NCBI GenBank assembly: GCA_050946055.1
Contig: JBMNUB010000012.1
Coordinates: 1 to 64,000 of the forward strand
Direction: 5' to 3'
Length of the DNA: 64,000 nt
Source of the DNA: Fimadaptatus sp050946055
GTDB taxonomy: Bacteria; Bacillota; Clostridia; Christensenellales; Aristaeellaceae
Shown here: positions 52,227 to 61,318 of the stretch, piece by piece
How positions within the stretch are numbered: position 1 is the first letter of the stretch
Layout: every line of letters starts with the position of its first letter
Translations under genes and position numbers: made by a program
Notes under the pieces: generated by a model
Seen by the model: only the letters and a program-made list of their open reading frames with translations
What the model was told of the DNA's origin: nothing
Database searches by the model: none

Positions 52227-54481
52227 ACCTGAGCAAGAAACTCAAGGAATCGATAGGCGGCATGATAATAGCCACGCTGCTGGGCAGTTCGCTGGCGCTG
52301 ACGCTGGCCGACGCCATGGGGCTGTCGCTGCACATGTTCGCCACGATCCTGCCCTGCGTGATAACGGCGATAAGCTGCACGCTGATGACGCTGGGCGCTT
52401 GGCCGCTCACGATAACGCTGGCCGCGCTGGCCATAGGCGGCGCGGCCTCGGTATACTTTAAGCTGCCGGCCTATGAAAACATGTACCAGCTGGTCATGGC
52501 GGTGCTTACAAACGGCGACATAAGCGCCAGTGCCGCCGCCATAGAGGGGCTTATGGGCGTGCTGCTGACCGCGATGGCGTTCCTGATGACGCGCATACGC
52601 GGCGGCGTGTACCCGGCGCTGACGCTGCTTGTGCTGGTCGCCATGGGCAGCTGGCTGTTTGGGCAGTCGCTCAACATATACTGCGTCGCGCCGGCACTCA
52701 TCGCCGTGGCCATGCTCTTTGCCAGCTCTGCGCGCGAAAAGACCAGCTTCAATGCGGCGCTGCCCATTGCGCTGACCTCTGTAATAGCGGCGCTGGCGCT
52801 CATGCCGGTAATGGGCGGCGTGTCGCCCGCGCTTCAGCAGTTCGGGCGCAATGTGCGCACCATGATAGGCGATTATCTGATGTTCTCCGAGGCGCGCACG
52901 CTCTACTCTGTGCAGTCCGACGGATATCAGACCAGCTCCTCACAGCTGGGCGGCAATGCCAACCCCTCCGACTTCCCGATAATGGAAGTGGATACCGATG
53001 TGCCGCTGCTGCTGCGCGGCTCCATAAAGCGCGAATACACCGGCAGCGTATGGGTGGACACGGCGGTCAACAGCCGCAATCTGTTCATAAGCCCGCTGCG
53101 TCACGGCCTGCGCAATCAGGTGTTCGGGCTGGACATGCCCGAGCGCAATCAGCTGGAGAGTGCGCCCGACGGCCTTATAACCACCGCCGATGCCAGCGTA
53201 AAGTTCCTCTCGCGCGGCACAAGCACGCTGTTCACGCCGCACAGGCTGACTGGCATGAGCACGGGTGCGGACATGATACCCTACTTCAACTCGTCCGGCG
53301 AGGTGTTCATAACCCGCACCATACGCGCGGGCGACAGCTACTCGTTCTCCGCGCAGGTACCCGACACCTATTCCGAGGACATGGAAGAGTATCTCTCCTC
53401 GCTAAAGGGCGATTCGAGCGGGCCGGGTTCTGTGTATCTAGAGCTGCCCGACACCATATCCACCAATGTTTACGACCTGACCTATTCGATAATCCGCGGC
53501 CACGATACCCCCTACGCCAAGGCCCGCGCCATAGAGAACTACCTCAAGGCCAACTGCCGCTACACGCTGACTCCGGGCAGCGTGCCTGAGGGCGAGGACT
53601 TCGTGAGCTACTTCCTGCTGGAGAGCCGCGCCGGTTACTGCACTTACTTTGCCTCGGCCATGGGCGTTATGGCGCGCATAGCGGGCATACCCACGCGCTA
53701 TGTGGAGGGGTATCTGGTGGAGCCGGCGGAGACAGGTTCTACCGAGGTCATAGGCAAGGATGCGCACGCATGGGTCGAGCTGTACTTCGACGGATTCGGC
53801 TGGCTGAGCTTCGATCCCACCCCCGACGGCGACGGCATGAACTCGCCGCAGCCCTCGCCCGAGCCGGACGATGTCCAGCCCGAGGAGCAGCCCACTCCCA
53901 CGCCCGAACCCTCTCCCGAGCCGACCAGCAATGTGCCGCCGGACGCGACCCCCGCGCCCAGCCTTCCGCCCGAGATGCTGCCCGAGGATGAGCCAACCGC
54001 GCTGCCCAGCGACGCGCCCGACCACGACGGCTCAAGCGGCGCGCCCAAGCTCTGGATGATAGCGCTTGGCATACTGCTGCTGATACTGCTGCTCATCGGC
54101 ATAGCGGCGCTGAGGCTGTACATGTCCACGCCGCGCTATCAGGCGCGCAAGGCGCGCACCGCCGCCGACAAGCTGATGGTATACTACCGAGCGCTGCTGA
54201 CCATACTGGAGATGCAGGGGCAGGTACCCATGAGCGGCGAAACGCCTGCGGCATTTGCGCAGCGGTTGACCGGCGACAAGCTGGCCGCGCCCTCGTTTGC
54301 GGCGTTCACCGATGCGGTGGTGCGCTCGCGCTACGCGGGACAGCCCGCCTCGCCCGACATGTGCCTGCTGGGCATAAGCGCCTATGACGACGCGGTTAAG
54401 GCGATGCGCCTGCGCGAGAAGCTGCGCTGGTACCGCCGCCGCATACGTCACGGCATGGGCAGCGTACAGCACATACCGTAA
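52223..54481 (+). CDS. TgpA-like membrane transglutaminase-domain protein
   Basis: The 752-residue protein begins with about six membrane segments (residues 15-210). An extracytoplasmic transglutaminase-like domain follows, with the Cys-His-Asp triad visible in RAGYCTYFASAMG (Cys about 473), GKDAHAWVELYF (His about 515) and LSFDPTPDG (Asp about 531). A Pro/Glu/Ser-rich linker (about 540-610) leads to another membrane helix (about 612-632) and a cytoplasmic DUF4129-like tail. The start at 52223 overlaps the DUF58 stop. It completes the MoxR operon, perhaps acting on envelope proteins. Confidence 0.92.
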   Translation: MNLSKKLKESIGGMIIATLLGSSLALTLADAMGLSLHMFATILPCVITAISCTLMTLGAWPLTITLAALAIGGAASVYFKLPAYENMYQLVMAVLTNGDISASAAAIEGLMGVLLTAMAFLMTRIRGGVYPALTLLVLVAMGSWLFGQSLNIYCVAPALIAVAMLFASSAREKTSFNAALPIALTSVIAALALMPVMGGVSPALQQFGRNVRTMIGDYLMFSEARTLYSVQSDGYQTSSSQLGGNANPSDFPIMEVDTDVPLLLRGSIKREYTGSVWVDTAVNSRNLFISPLRHGLRNQVFGLDMPERNQLESAPDGLITTADASVKFLSRGTSTLFTPHRLTGMSTGADMIPYFNSSGEVFITRTIRAGDSYSFSAQVPDTYSEDMEEYLSSLKGDSSGPGSVYLELPDTISTNVYDLTYSIIRGHDTPYAKARAIENYLKANCRYTLTPGSVPEGEDFVSYFLLESRAGYCTYFASAMGVMARIAGIPTRYVEGYLVEPAETGSTEVIGKDAHAWVELYFDGFGWLSFDPTPDGDGMNSPQPSPEPDDVQPEEQPTPTPEPSPEPTSNVPPDATPAPSLPPEMLPEDEPTALPSDAPDHDGSSGAPKLWMIALGILLLILLLIGIAALRLYMSTPRYQARKARTAADKLMVYYRALLTILEMQGQVPMSGETPAAFAQRLTGDKLAAPSFAAFTDAVVRSRYAGQPASPDMCLLGISAYDDAVKAMRLREKLRWYRRRIRHGMGSVQHIP

Positions 54482-54517
54482 GCAAACTCCCCGCACTGCA
54501 CGATACAGGATATTGAT

Positions 54518-54560
54518 AAGAACCGCTTCCAACGGGTTTGAGTTGGAAGCGGCTCTTTTA
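54518..54560 (+). terminator. Terminator of the MoxR operon
   Basis: AGAACCGCTTCCAAC pairs with GTTGGAAGCGGCTCT (54519-54533 with 54542-54556, one G-U pair), followed by TTTA. A 33-bp core (54520-54552) is repeated exactly at 54820-54852. Confidence 0.8.
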
Positions 54561-54819
54561 CACTGCCTAAAAACTCCGTGGCGCTTAAGCTGGCTACATC
54601 CTGCGCAACTGCACAACTTCCAATCGCGCCCAGCGGCATGCGCGGTGGGCGCTCATGGCCTTATGAGCAGGGAAATCGCATTCATTAGAGCAAAAACATC
54701 TGCCTCGCAGTCCCCACGCCCGGAAATCCATTAGGGCTTCAGTGGAAAATAGTATGAGGGGCAGGGGCGGGAAGGTTCTTCCGTGTCCACGCTTGTCAAA
54801 AGATGCGCCCTGACAAGCC
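54558..54819 (-). repeat. MITE-like repeat, inverted copy
   Basis: Read on the minus strand this copy has TTTTGACAAGCGTGGAC, CGCCCCTGCCCCTC, GATTTCCGGGCGTGG, CTGCGAGGCAGATG and CGCCCACCGCGCATG, in the order seen at 9211-9468. It lies between two exact copies of a 33-bp terminator hairpin. Confidence 0.7.
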
Positions 54820-54858
54820 GAACCGCTTCCAACGGGTTTGAGTTGGAAGCGGTTCTTG
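54819..54858. terminator. Second copy of the terminator hairpin
   Basis: GAACCGCTTCCAAC (54820-54833) and GTTGGAAGCGGTTC (54842-54855) form a perfect 14-bp stem. It repeats the hairpin at 54518-54560 and is in the same orientation. Bases 54859-55111 hold no gene I can recognise. Confidence 0.65.
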
Positions 54859-55111
54859 GATATTACCGGGATATCAGGTTATGGGGGCAAGAGCGCTGTT
54901 GCTTGGCAACTGCCCCAGCCATCGCTGAACGATGGCTCATTGGGAGTATCGTAAGCTGCGTAGACAGCGCCCCATACTTGCGGCACTTCGTGCGGCCTTC
55001 CATTTCGCGGAAGGCATTGGTAAACGCAAGAATCCGTTCGCGAAGTAAACTGTGATGACGCTCTAATTCAGATGGTTTAAGCGCCGCATGTTCTGCACGC
55101 TAATAGTGCTG

Positions 55112-55789
55112 CTATATCTGCCCGTCCTCTATCATGTGCGGCTGATGCGTATCGCGCAGGAAATGTACCAGCTCAGCACTGGTGCGCACCCATTCTGGCG
55201 CGAGTATGCCGCCGCGCGCCACGTCGGACAGCTGATGTGCGTCCGAGCCGGACAGCATGCGCAGATGTGAGCGCACCGCAAAAGCATGCGCGCTATGATT
55301 GTGGCTGTCGTGGCGGGGATTGCCGTTATACACCTCCACGCCGTCAAGCAGCGCCTCGGGCGCGGGCTTCAGGCCGGGACGGAAGGGATGCGCCTGATAT
55401 ATCAGGAGTCCCAGCCCACCCGCAAGCTCACGGCAGGTGGCCAAATCGCGCGGCAGGGCGCGCATCAGCTCAAAGTACTTCTGTTCATCCAATCCAAACA
55501 GCAGATAGTCCTCATCGCCGCCGGGAAACCTTATCTCCGCGCCCAGCAGCACGCGCATGTCGCTGCCCGCAGCGTCGCGCGCGGCAATATACCCGCGCAG
55601 CTGGCGCTCAAGCGTCTCATAAGGATGTGCATCCGCGGGTATTTCGGCTATCTTGAGATGGTCAGTTATGACTATGGCGGCATAGCCCGCTTCACGGTAC
55701 AGCGACACCATCTGTTCTGCCGTCAGCCGGCCACAGGCGCTCACCTCGCTCGTGTGGACATGCGTATCCAGCTTTATCATATTGGTCAT
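55112..55789 (-). CDS. PHP domain phosphoesterase-like protein
   Basis: The 225-residue protein has the PHP metal-binding motifs in order: DTHVHTSEVSACG (residues 8-20), VITDHLK, LLGAEIRF, IYQAHPFR and LSGSDAHQLSD. It probably hydrolyses a phosphoester using a cluster of metal ions; its substrate is unknown. The start at 55789 is used because GGAGG lies 6 bp upstream; 55795 and 55780 are alternatives. It is the last of three minus-strand genes that begin with the methyltransferase at 57264, separated from the kinase-like gene by about 140 bp. Confidence 0.88.
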   Translation of the reverse strand: MTNMIKLDTHVHTSEVSACGRLTAEQMVSLYREAGYAAIVITDHLKIAEIPADAHPYETLERQLRGYIAARDAAGSDMRVLLGAEIRFPGGDEDYLLFGLDEQKYFELMRALPRDLATCRELAGGLGLLIYQAHPFRPGLKPAPEALLDGVEVYNGNPRHDSHNHSAHAFAVRSHLRMLSGSDAHQLSDVARGGILAPEWVRTSAELVHFLRDTHQPHMIEDGQI

Positions 55790-55927
55790 GCTCATCCTCC
55801 TCCGCTATTCAACGCCGCTTTTATGCGCTCACGCCGTGCGGCGTCGCAGTATATGCCTGCATTGCCGCACACAGCGGCATGTGCGTGGCTGCCGCGCATG
55901 ACATACCAGCACAAGGCCACGTGTGCG

Positions 55928-56458
55928 TCAATTTCTATCCTTTTGCCCGTCCTTTAGCGCAGCGATGTATTTCTGCACATCGCGCTCGCTTCTTATCACC
56001 TTGAGCTTGCCGCCGAAGCGCTCCGCGCGCGCCCTCGTGCCGTCCGCGCCCGTGTCGTAGTTGCGCGACCATCTTAGCATCGCCTTGAGTACGTCCAGCT
56101 TGGGGCGGTATATGCATTCCTCCATGCCCAGATTCTGCTTTACCCAGCGGCTAAGTATGCGCACGAGCCGCACGCGCCTGGGCGGATCGAGCAGCACCAC
56201 CTCGTCGGCGAGTTCCATGCCCCTTATGAAGCAGTCCCTGCCCGCATCCTCCATGACCGCGTTCTCTGTGCCAAGTATGCCGCTGAATATCGCGTCGCGC
56301 TCCGCTATGGGGCGCTTGCGGTTGCCCCAGCTGTCCGTGGGATCGGCCTCGTATACCACCTCATCCAGATGAAAGCATTCCATGCCCAGTTCACCGGCTA
56401 TGCGCCGCGCCAGCGTGGACTTGCCGCTGCCCACGGGGCCGGTTATGTATATCCTCAT
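55928..56458 (-). CDS. P-loop NTPase, adenylate kinase/FlaR-like
   Basis: The 176-residue protein starts MRIYITGPVGSGKSTLARRI, with Walker A at about residues 7-14, then FHLDEVVYEADP and a lid-like region RRVRLVRILSRWVKQN. It resembles the small kinase-like proteins annotated as topology modulation protein FlaR, whose substrate is not known. A C-terminal basic segment RAERFGGKLKVIRSERDVQ matches that family. GGGAG precedes the start. It follows the methyltransferase gene by 23 bp. Confidence 0.87.
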   Translation of the reverse strand: MRIYITGPVGSGKSTLARRIAGELGMECFHLDEVVYEADPTDSWGNRKRPIAERDAIFSGILGTENAVMEDAGRDCFIRGMELADEVVLLDPPRRVRLVRILSRWVKQNLGMEECIYRPKLDVLKAMLRWSRNYDTGADGTRARAERFGGKLKVIRSERDVQKYIAALKDGQKDRN

Positions 56459-56481
56459 GCTCTCTCTCCCGCTCCTTTGCC

Positions 56482-57264
56482 CTACGGCTTTATGGCAAGC
56501 TCTATGTCTATGGTATCGTACATCGTCAGCACGCCGCCATGCCGGTCTATGGCGCGCTCTATGCCGAGGAAGAACTCCTCGCGCACCGGCTTATCTAGGG
56601 CAATGTGGTCGGAATACGTGCCGAGCAGACGTGTGTACTGAGCGGCAGTAAAGCTGCGCGTGCGCATAAACAGCGCACACTTTGCGTCCCTGAAGCCGTA
56701 CTGCAGGGCGATGTCCGCGCGCTCGCGCGCCTGAGCCATGTCGTATTCGGGCGAGCGCTTGGAGTGTGGCATGTAGCGCGCATACAGGTTCTGTATCTCA
56801 GCGTCCAGCTCGGGCCGGCCCTTGTCCGCATAGGGGTGATTGGCAAAGCGCGCAAACACGCCGCCGCTGCGCAGCATGGCAAACGCCTTGCGATAGCCCA
56901 CCTCCTCCGGCACCCAATGGAACGCCGACGCGGAGTACACAAGGTCATATGCATCATCCTCAAACGGCACATCCTCGAACTTGCCGTTTATGACATTGAA
57001 GCCCGGATATTCGGAAAACTTTTCGCGGCACAGCGCGCAAAAGTTCCCGCCCGGCTCAACGGCAGTTACCGCGCAGCCGGTCTTTAGCACGGGCAGGGTT
57101 GCCTGACCGCCGCCTATGCCCACCTCTACGGCGCGGCTGCCCGCGCCTATGTGCGCCGCATCAAACATGTACTCATACATCTCATCCACATAGCCCGGAC
57201 GAAGCAGCGCATAGTCATCCGCGACCGTGTCAAACGTCCATTCCAGCCCAGCTATCACCGGCAT
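56482..57264 (-). CDS. Class I SAM-dependent methyltransferase
   Basis: The 260-residue protein has the SAM-binding motif I VEVGIGGGQATLPVL (about residues 48-62), acidic motif II AVEPGGN and DLVYSASAFHWV as motif IV, typical of Methyltransf_11/25 enzymes that methylate small molecules. The start at 57264 follows GAGGAGG; the frame to 57381 extends into the neighbouring repeat and is not used. It is the first of three minus-strand genes. Confidence 0.88.
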   Translation of the reverse strand: MPVIAGLEWTFDTVADDYALLRPGYVDEMYEYMFDAAHIGAGSRAVEVGIGGGQATLPVLKTGCAVTAVEPGGNFCALCREKFSEYPGFNVINGKFEDVPFEDDAYDLVYSASAFHWVPEEVGYRKAFAMLRSGGVFARFANHPYADKGRPELDAEIQNLYARYMPHSKRSPEYDMAQARERADIALQYGFRDAKCALFMRTRSFTAAQYTRLLGTYSDHIALDKPVREEFFLGIERAIDRHGGVLTMYDTIDIELAIKP

Positions 57265-57297
57265 AAGGCGCCTCCTCACTGCGCACTGCGCATACCC

Positions 57298-57545
57298 AAT
57301 CAGCTCGTCAAAAAAGTCGCTTGCCAAGCTGGCTGACAGGAGTGAATCTCCCCGCCACTGCCAACGCTTCTCAGCTTCCACTTAAATCCTTGCGCATCGC
57401 GGGCTGGATGCCGCAAGGAAGATACTTTTGCTCTGGTAAATGGGATTCCCTGCCGCAAAAATCAGCGCCGCCGCACATGCCTCCGGGCGCGACTGGAAGT
57501 CGAGATGATTGCGCAGCCCGCCAAGTTATTCCAAATCATTTGTGG
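57298..57545 (+). repeat. MITE-like repeat, diverged copy
   Basis: The left end ATCAGCTCGTCAAAAAAG resembles the 9211 end. CCCCGCCACTGCCAACGCTT, TCAGCTTCCACTTAAATCC, GCAAGGAAGATAC and GCACATGCCTCCGGGCGC occur in the family order. It sits just upstream of the methyltransferase gene. Confidence 0.6.
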
Positions 57546-57857
57546 CAGCCTGATTCCATGTTCGATCTGACCGCATAGGCGTACAGCAAACGATACCCGG
57601 CACCGCATGGCGCGGCTGCACAAATAGCATGCGCTGATGCATTCCGGCGCTGCGGTACCGATGCAATGCATTATGCCATTGCGGTTCAAATAGCTGAATT
57701 GACCGCTCATTTCAGATGAGCGAGCGCTGTGCTGCGGCAAAGCCTCATACGATAGCGGCTATGCGCGCAAGGCAGCGATGCCGCTAAGTCCATGCCTTGC
57801 CTTAGCATGACGCCAATTAGTACTGTGCGCGCAGGCCCTCATCGCACCTTGCGCCGC
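57546..57857. other. Intergenic region without recognisable genes
   Basis: About 310 bp between the repeat and the trmH stop codon. It contains short inverted repeats only and I see no gene. Confidence 0.35.
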
Positions 57858-58637
57858 TCACCTTCTCCCGCTTATGCAGGCATACATCATTATGCCCGCC
57901 GCCACTGCCGCGTTGAGCGATTCGGCATGGCCCGGCATGGGAAGGCGCAGCCTGTGCGTAGCCAGCGCGCGCACCTCGTCGGATACGCCGCGCGCCTCAT
58001 TGCCTATTATCAGCGCAAGATTGCCCTGCGGCAGGCCTTCAAAGAACGGCTCGCCGTCCAGCTGGCTGGATACCAGCGCACAGCCGCCATCGCGCAGCGC
58101 GGTCAGCGCACCGGGCATGTCCACGCGCAACACAGGCACGCGGAAGGCCGCGCCCATGGACGAGCGCAGCACCTTGGGCGAGAACGGGTCGGGACAGCTT
58201 GAGCTTATCAGCATGGCGTCAAACGCCGCCGCATCGCAGGTGCGCCATATCGTGCCTACGTTGCCGGGGTCCTGCACGCCGTCCAGCGCGGTTATCAGCA
58301 GCGCGCGGCCCTCTGCGCAGGCGCGGCCCGCTATCTCCTCCAGCGAGGGGGCATGCGGCGGCTCCACTGCCGCCACTATGCCCTGCGGCGTGACCGTGTC
58401 GCACAGGCTCTCCAGCACATGCGTCGCAGCGCTGAGCGCGCCCGGCCCCGCTACGCCGGCGCTCACGCGCGCCTCGTCATACAGCACGTCCGCAAACCGC
58501 AGTCCGCAGGCGCGTGCCTCCTCAATCATCTTCTCGCCCTCTATCAGCATAAGCCCTGCCTTGCGGCGCGACTTAGGCTCTCTTAGCGCGCGCAATGCCT
58601 TGACGCGCGCGTTCTGCGTGCTGGTTATATCCGGCAT
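57858..58637 (-). CDS. TrmH/SpoU-family RNA methyltransferase
   Basis: The 259-residue protein has a substrate-binding domain (residues 1-90, with KSRRKAGLMLIEGEKMIEEA) and a SPOUT domain with DGVQDPGNVGTIWRTCDAA, LALIIGNEARGVSDEV and LRLPMPGHAESLNAAVAAGI, the three SpoU motifs. It would 2'-O-methylate a ribose in rRNA or tRNA. The start ATG at 58637 follows GGAGG. Its promoter at 58807-58835 leaves a leader of about 165 nt. Confidence 0.94.
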   Translation of the reverse strand: MPDITSTQNARVKALRALREPKSRRKAGLMLIEGEKMIEEARACGLRFADVLYDEARVSAGVAGPGALSAATHVLESLCDTVTPQGIVAAVEPPHAPSLEEIAGRACAEGRALLITALDGVQDPGNVGTIWRTCDAAAFDAMLISSSCPDPFSPKVLRSSMGAAFRVPVLRVDMPGALTALRDGGCALVSSQLDGEPFFEGLPQGNLALIIGNEARGVSDEVRALATHRLRLPMPGHAESLNAAVAAGIMMYACISGRR

Positions 58638-58806
58638 CAATATATCCTCCTTGCGGAAGGCTATGCTCCCGCCGTAAAATGCTTATGTGCTGTCCACTGC
58701 GTCGCATCGGGCCATCTGGCATCAGATGAATGCTCATCCTGTCGCCCATTGCCCTGTCCCTGTCACCCCGGATTTTGCTCGGGATGCGCGCCGTACACAC
58801 ATTTTG

Positions 58807-58835
58807 ATTATACATTGCCCGCTTCACGCTGTCAA
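58807..58835 (-). promoter_or_regulatory. Promoter of the TrmH-family gene
   Basis: On the minus strand TTGACA (58835-58830) and TATAAT (58812-58807) are 17 bp apart: a consensus promoter. Confidence 0.82.
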
Positions 58836-58929
58836 ACAGGCAGGAGACCGGCCAAATGCGTCGAATAGAATTGTTGTCGAATCTGATTGAACGCTCAACT
58901 GTACAGGCGAGCAAGAAGGAGGATATACC

Positions 58930-60915
58930 ATGGCTGACATAATGCTGAATGATATACGGCCCATAGGCGGCGCGCAGGCCGTGCGCGAGGGCGAGGGCTG
59001 GGCGCTGACCATACCCGCTGCGGGCGGCGGCATAGACGTGAGCGAAGTCATAAGCTCCGACCAGCGCTTTCTGGTGTTCGATCTGGAGGTGCGCGAGGAT
59101 CACTGCGCGGTGATGAGCCTCAACTGCATGGAGCAGGGCGATGCGCTGGGACTGGAGATGCGCTTTGGTGCCATGCCGCTGCGCGCGCGCATATGCATAG
59201 ACCTAGACTGGATGGACGCGGCACAGCTGTTCCCCGGCCACACCGTAGGTCAGCTCAAGGTGGTAATACACGGCCACCGCGTACACAGGCAGGCGCTGGA
59301 GAGCGTGCGCCTGATGTGCGCGCGCTGCTATCACGACGTGCATCTGTACATAGAGGGGCTGCGCCTGACCGACGAGCGCCCGCAGGAATACCCGCTGCCC
59401 GATGTGAAGCTGATAGACCGCTTTGGCCAGCTCAAGACCCGCGACTGGCCGGGCAAGACCCACAGCGAGGAGGAGCTGGTATCGCGTCTGCGCGGCGCGC
59501 GCGAGTCGGGCGAGGGCGCGTACCCCGTGGCCGAGTGGGACGAATATGGCGGCGACAGCACCCGTCACATGGCCGAAGGCACGGGCCGCTTCACCACGCT
59601 CAAGCGCGATGGCCGCTGGTATCTGCTCGATCCCAACGGCAATGCCTACTTTGCCACCGGCCCTGACTGCGTGGTCATTCGCGGCGATGCTCGCATAGAC
59701 GGTCTGGAAAACATGCTGGACGAGCTGCCCAAAGAGCCCGAGCTGTATGCCGAGAGCGACTTCCCCTGCCCGGGCGGGCTGCGCCGTTGCCGCGCCATAT
59801 CCTTCACCGAGTGGAACCTGCGCCGCGCCTTTGGCGATGGCTGGTACGAGGCGTTCAGCGACTACATAGGCCGCAAGCTGCGCGCGGGCGGCATGAACTC
59901 GCTGGGCAACTGGTCTGAACACAAGCTGTACGGCACTGCCGGCCTGCCCTACGTGACCCAGCTCAGCCGTTTCCCCGAGACTGCGCTCAAGATATTCCGC
60001 GACTTCCCGGACGTATATGCACCCGAGTACGCCGAGGATGCCGCCGTATGCGCAGGGGAGCTGGAGCAGCGCCGCGGCGACCGCTGGATGATAGGCTACT
60101 TCATGCGCAATGAGCCGTCGTGGGCGTTCGTGGACGGGCTGATAATCGCCGACGAGGTGCTGCGCAACCCCGCGCCCTCCCACAGCCGCGCCGCGCTCAA
60201 GGCGTTCCTCACCGAGCGCTACGGCAACATCGCCGCGCTCAACGCCGCATGGAACGCCAGCTTCGCCGACTTCGATGCCTTCGACGCTTCGATAGAGGAC
60301 GCTTCCCACATGTCGGATGCCGCGCGCGAGGACATGCGCGAGTTCTCACGCCGCATGCTGGATCTGTACGTGGGCGTGCCTGCGCGCGCCTGCCGCGCCG
60401 CCGACCCGGAGCATCTCAATCTTGGCATGCGCTGGGCATGGATATCCGACCCGGACATAGTGACCGGCTGGCGCTACTTCGACGTATTCTCGATAAACTG
60501 CTACGCCTTCGATCCCACTCCCGCGCTGGAGAACGTGCGCTCGCTGGGCGTGGATCTGCCCATAATGATAGGCGAGTTCCACTTTGGCGCGCTGGACGTG
60601 GGCCTGCCCTCTACCGGACTCAAGGCCGTACCCAATCAGCATGAGCGCGCGCTGGCCTACCGCTACTACTGCGAGCGCGTTGCGGCGCATCCCATGGGCG
60701 TGGGCTGCCACTACTTCCAGTGCTTCGACCAGTTTGCACTGGGGCGCTTTGACGGCGAGAACTACAACATCGGCCTGCTGGACGTGACGCTGCGCCCCTA
60801 CGACGAGATGTTCGCAGCCTCGCGCGAGAGCGCCCAGTCGATATACGCAATAAACGCGGGCGAGCTTGCGCCCACCGAAGAAACGGCTCAGCAGATACCC
60901 ATGGTGGCGTTCTAA
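58930..60915 (+). CDS. GH50/GH42-like glycoside hydrolase (agarase or beta-galactosidase type)
   Basis: The 661-residue protein has a beta-sandwich N-terminal part (about residues 1-170) and a TIM barrel. RWYLLDPNGNAYFATGPDCV (about 225-244) is the hallmark of agarase-like GH50 relatives; YFMRNEPSW (Glu about 395) and IMIGEFHFGA (Glu about 549) give the general acid and nucleophile of clan GH-A. There is no signal peptide, so it acts on imported sugar. The real substrate could be a beta-galactoside, not agarose. AAGGAGG precedes the ATG. Confidence 0.8.
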   Translation: MADIMLNDIRPIGGAQAVREGEGWALTIPAAGGGIDVSEVISSDQRFLVFDLEVREDHCAVMSLNCMEQGDALGLEMRFGAMPLRARICIDLDWMDAAQLFPGHTVGQLKVVIHGHRVHRQALESVRLMCARCYHDVHLYIEGLRLTDERPQEYPLPDVKLIDRFGQLKTRDWPGKTHSEEELVSRLRGARESGEGAYPVAEWDEYGGDSTRHMAEGTGRFTTLKRDGRWYLLDPNGNAYFATGPDCVVIRGDARIDGLENMLDELPKEPELYAESDFPCPGGLRRCRAISFTEWNLRRAFGDGWYEAFSDYIGRKLRAGGMNSLGNWSEHKLYGTAGLPYVTQLSRFPETALKIFRDFPDVYAPEYAEDAAVCAGELEQRRGDRWMIGYFMRNEPSWAFVDGLIIADEVLRNPAPSHSRAALKAFLTERYGNIAALNAAWNASFADFDAFDASIEDASHMSDAAREDMREFSRRMLDLYVGVPARACRAADPEHLNLGMRWAWISDPDIVTGWRYFDVFSINCYAFDPTPALENVRSLGVDLPIMIGEFHFGALDVGLPSTGLKAVPNQHERALAYRYYCERVAAHPMGVGCHYFQCFDQFALGRFDGENYNIGLLDVTLRPYDEMFAASRESAQSIYAINAGELAPTEETAQQIPMVAF

Positions 60916-60929
60916 TCAATCGCGCTTGA

Positions 60930-61165
60930 GCGCGGATGCTTGTCAAAGCATCCTAACCTCCCCTGCCACTGCCACACCTACTCAGTTGCCACTGAAATCC
61001 CGACGGATTTCCGGGCGCGGAAACTGCAAGGCAGATATTTGGCTGTTGGAAATGGTATCTCCCGCTGCAAAATCATGCGCCCACCGCACATGTCGCCGGT
61101 GGCAATCAAAGTCGGCGGATTGCGTGCCTTCTCTAGCTCTACCGGGGTCTTTTGAAGGTTCATCG
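60930..61165 (+). repeat. MITE-like repeat, copy downstream of the GH50-like gene
   Basis: It contains GCTTGTCAAAGC, CTCCCCTGCCACTGCC, ACTCAGTTGCCACTGAAATCC, GGAAACTGCAAGGCAGATAT, CACCGCACATGTCGCCGG and ACCGGGGTCTTTTGA, in the same order and orientation as 9211-9468. The ends are less well conserved. The stretch from 60916 to 61318 holds this repeat and a terminator. Confidence 0.75.
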
Positions 61166-61252
61166 CGCTTGTGCGCGGTCGCTTAATGCGGCACAGGCAT
61201 GGCCCGCATAGCAAGTGACTCTGTCACCATTTACCCCATCACCATAAAACAA

Positions 61253-61306
61253 AAATCGGACTGCCGCGCGGGCAATTTTGCTCCTGCGGCAGTCCGATTT
61301 CTATTT
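61253..61306. terminator. Bidirectional terminator between the GH50-like gene and the SNF2 gene
   Basis: AAATCGGACTGCCGC (61253-61267) pairs perfectly with GCGGCAGTCCGATTT (61286-61300), with T-rich flanks on both strands. It ends the minus-strand SNF2 gene. Confidence 0.8.
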
Positions 61307-61318
61307 GTGATATGTGCT

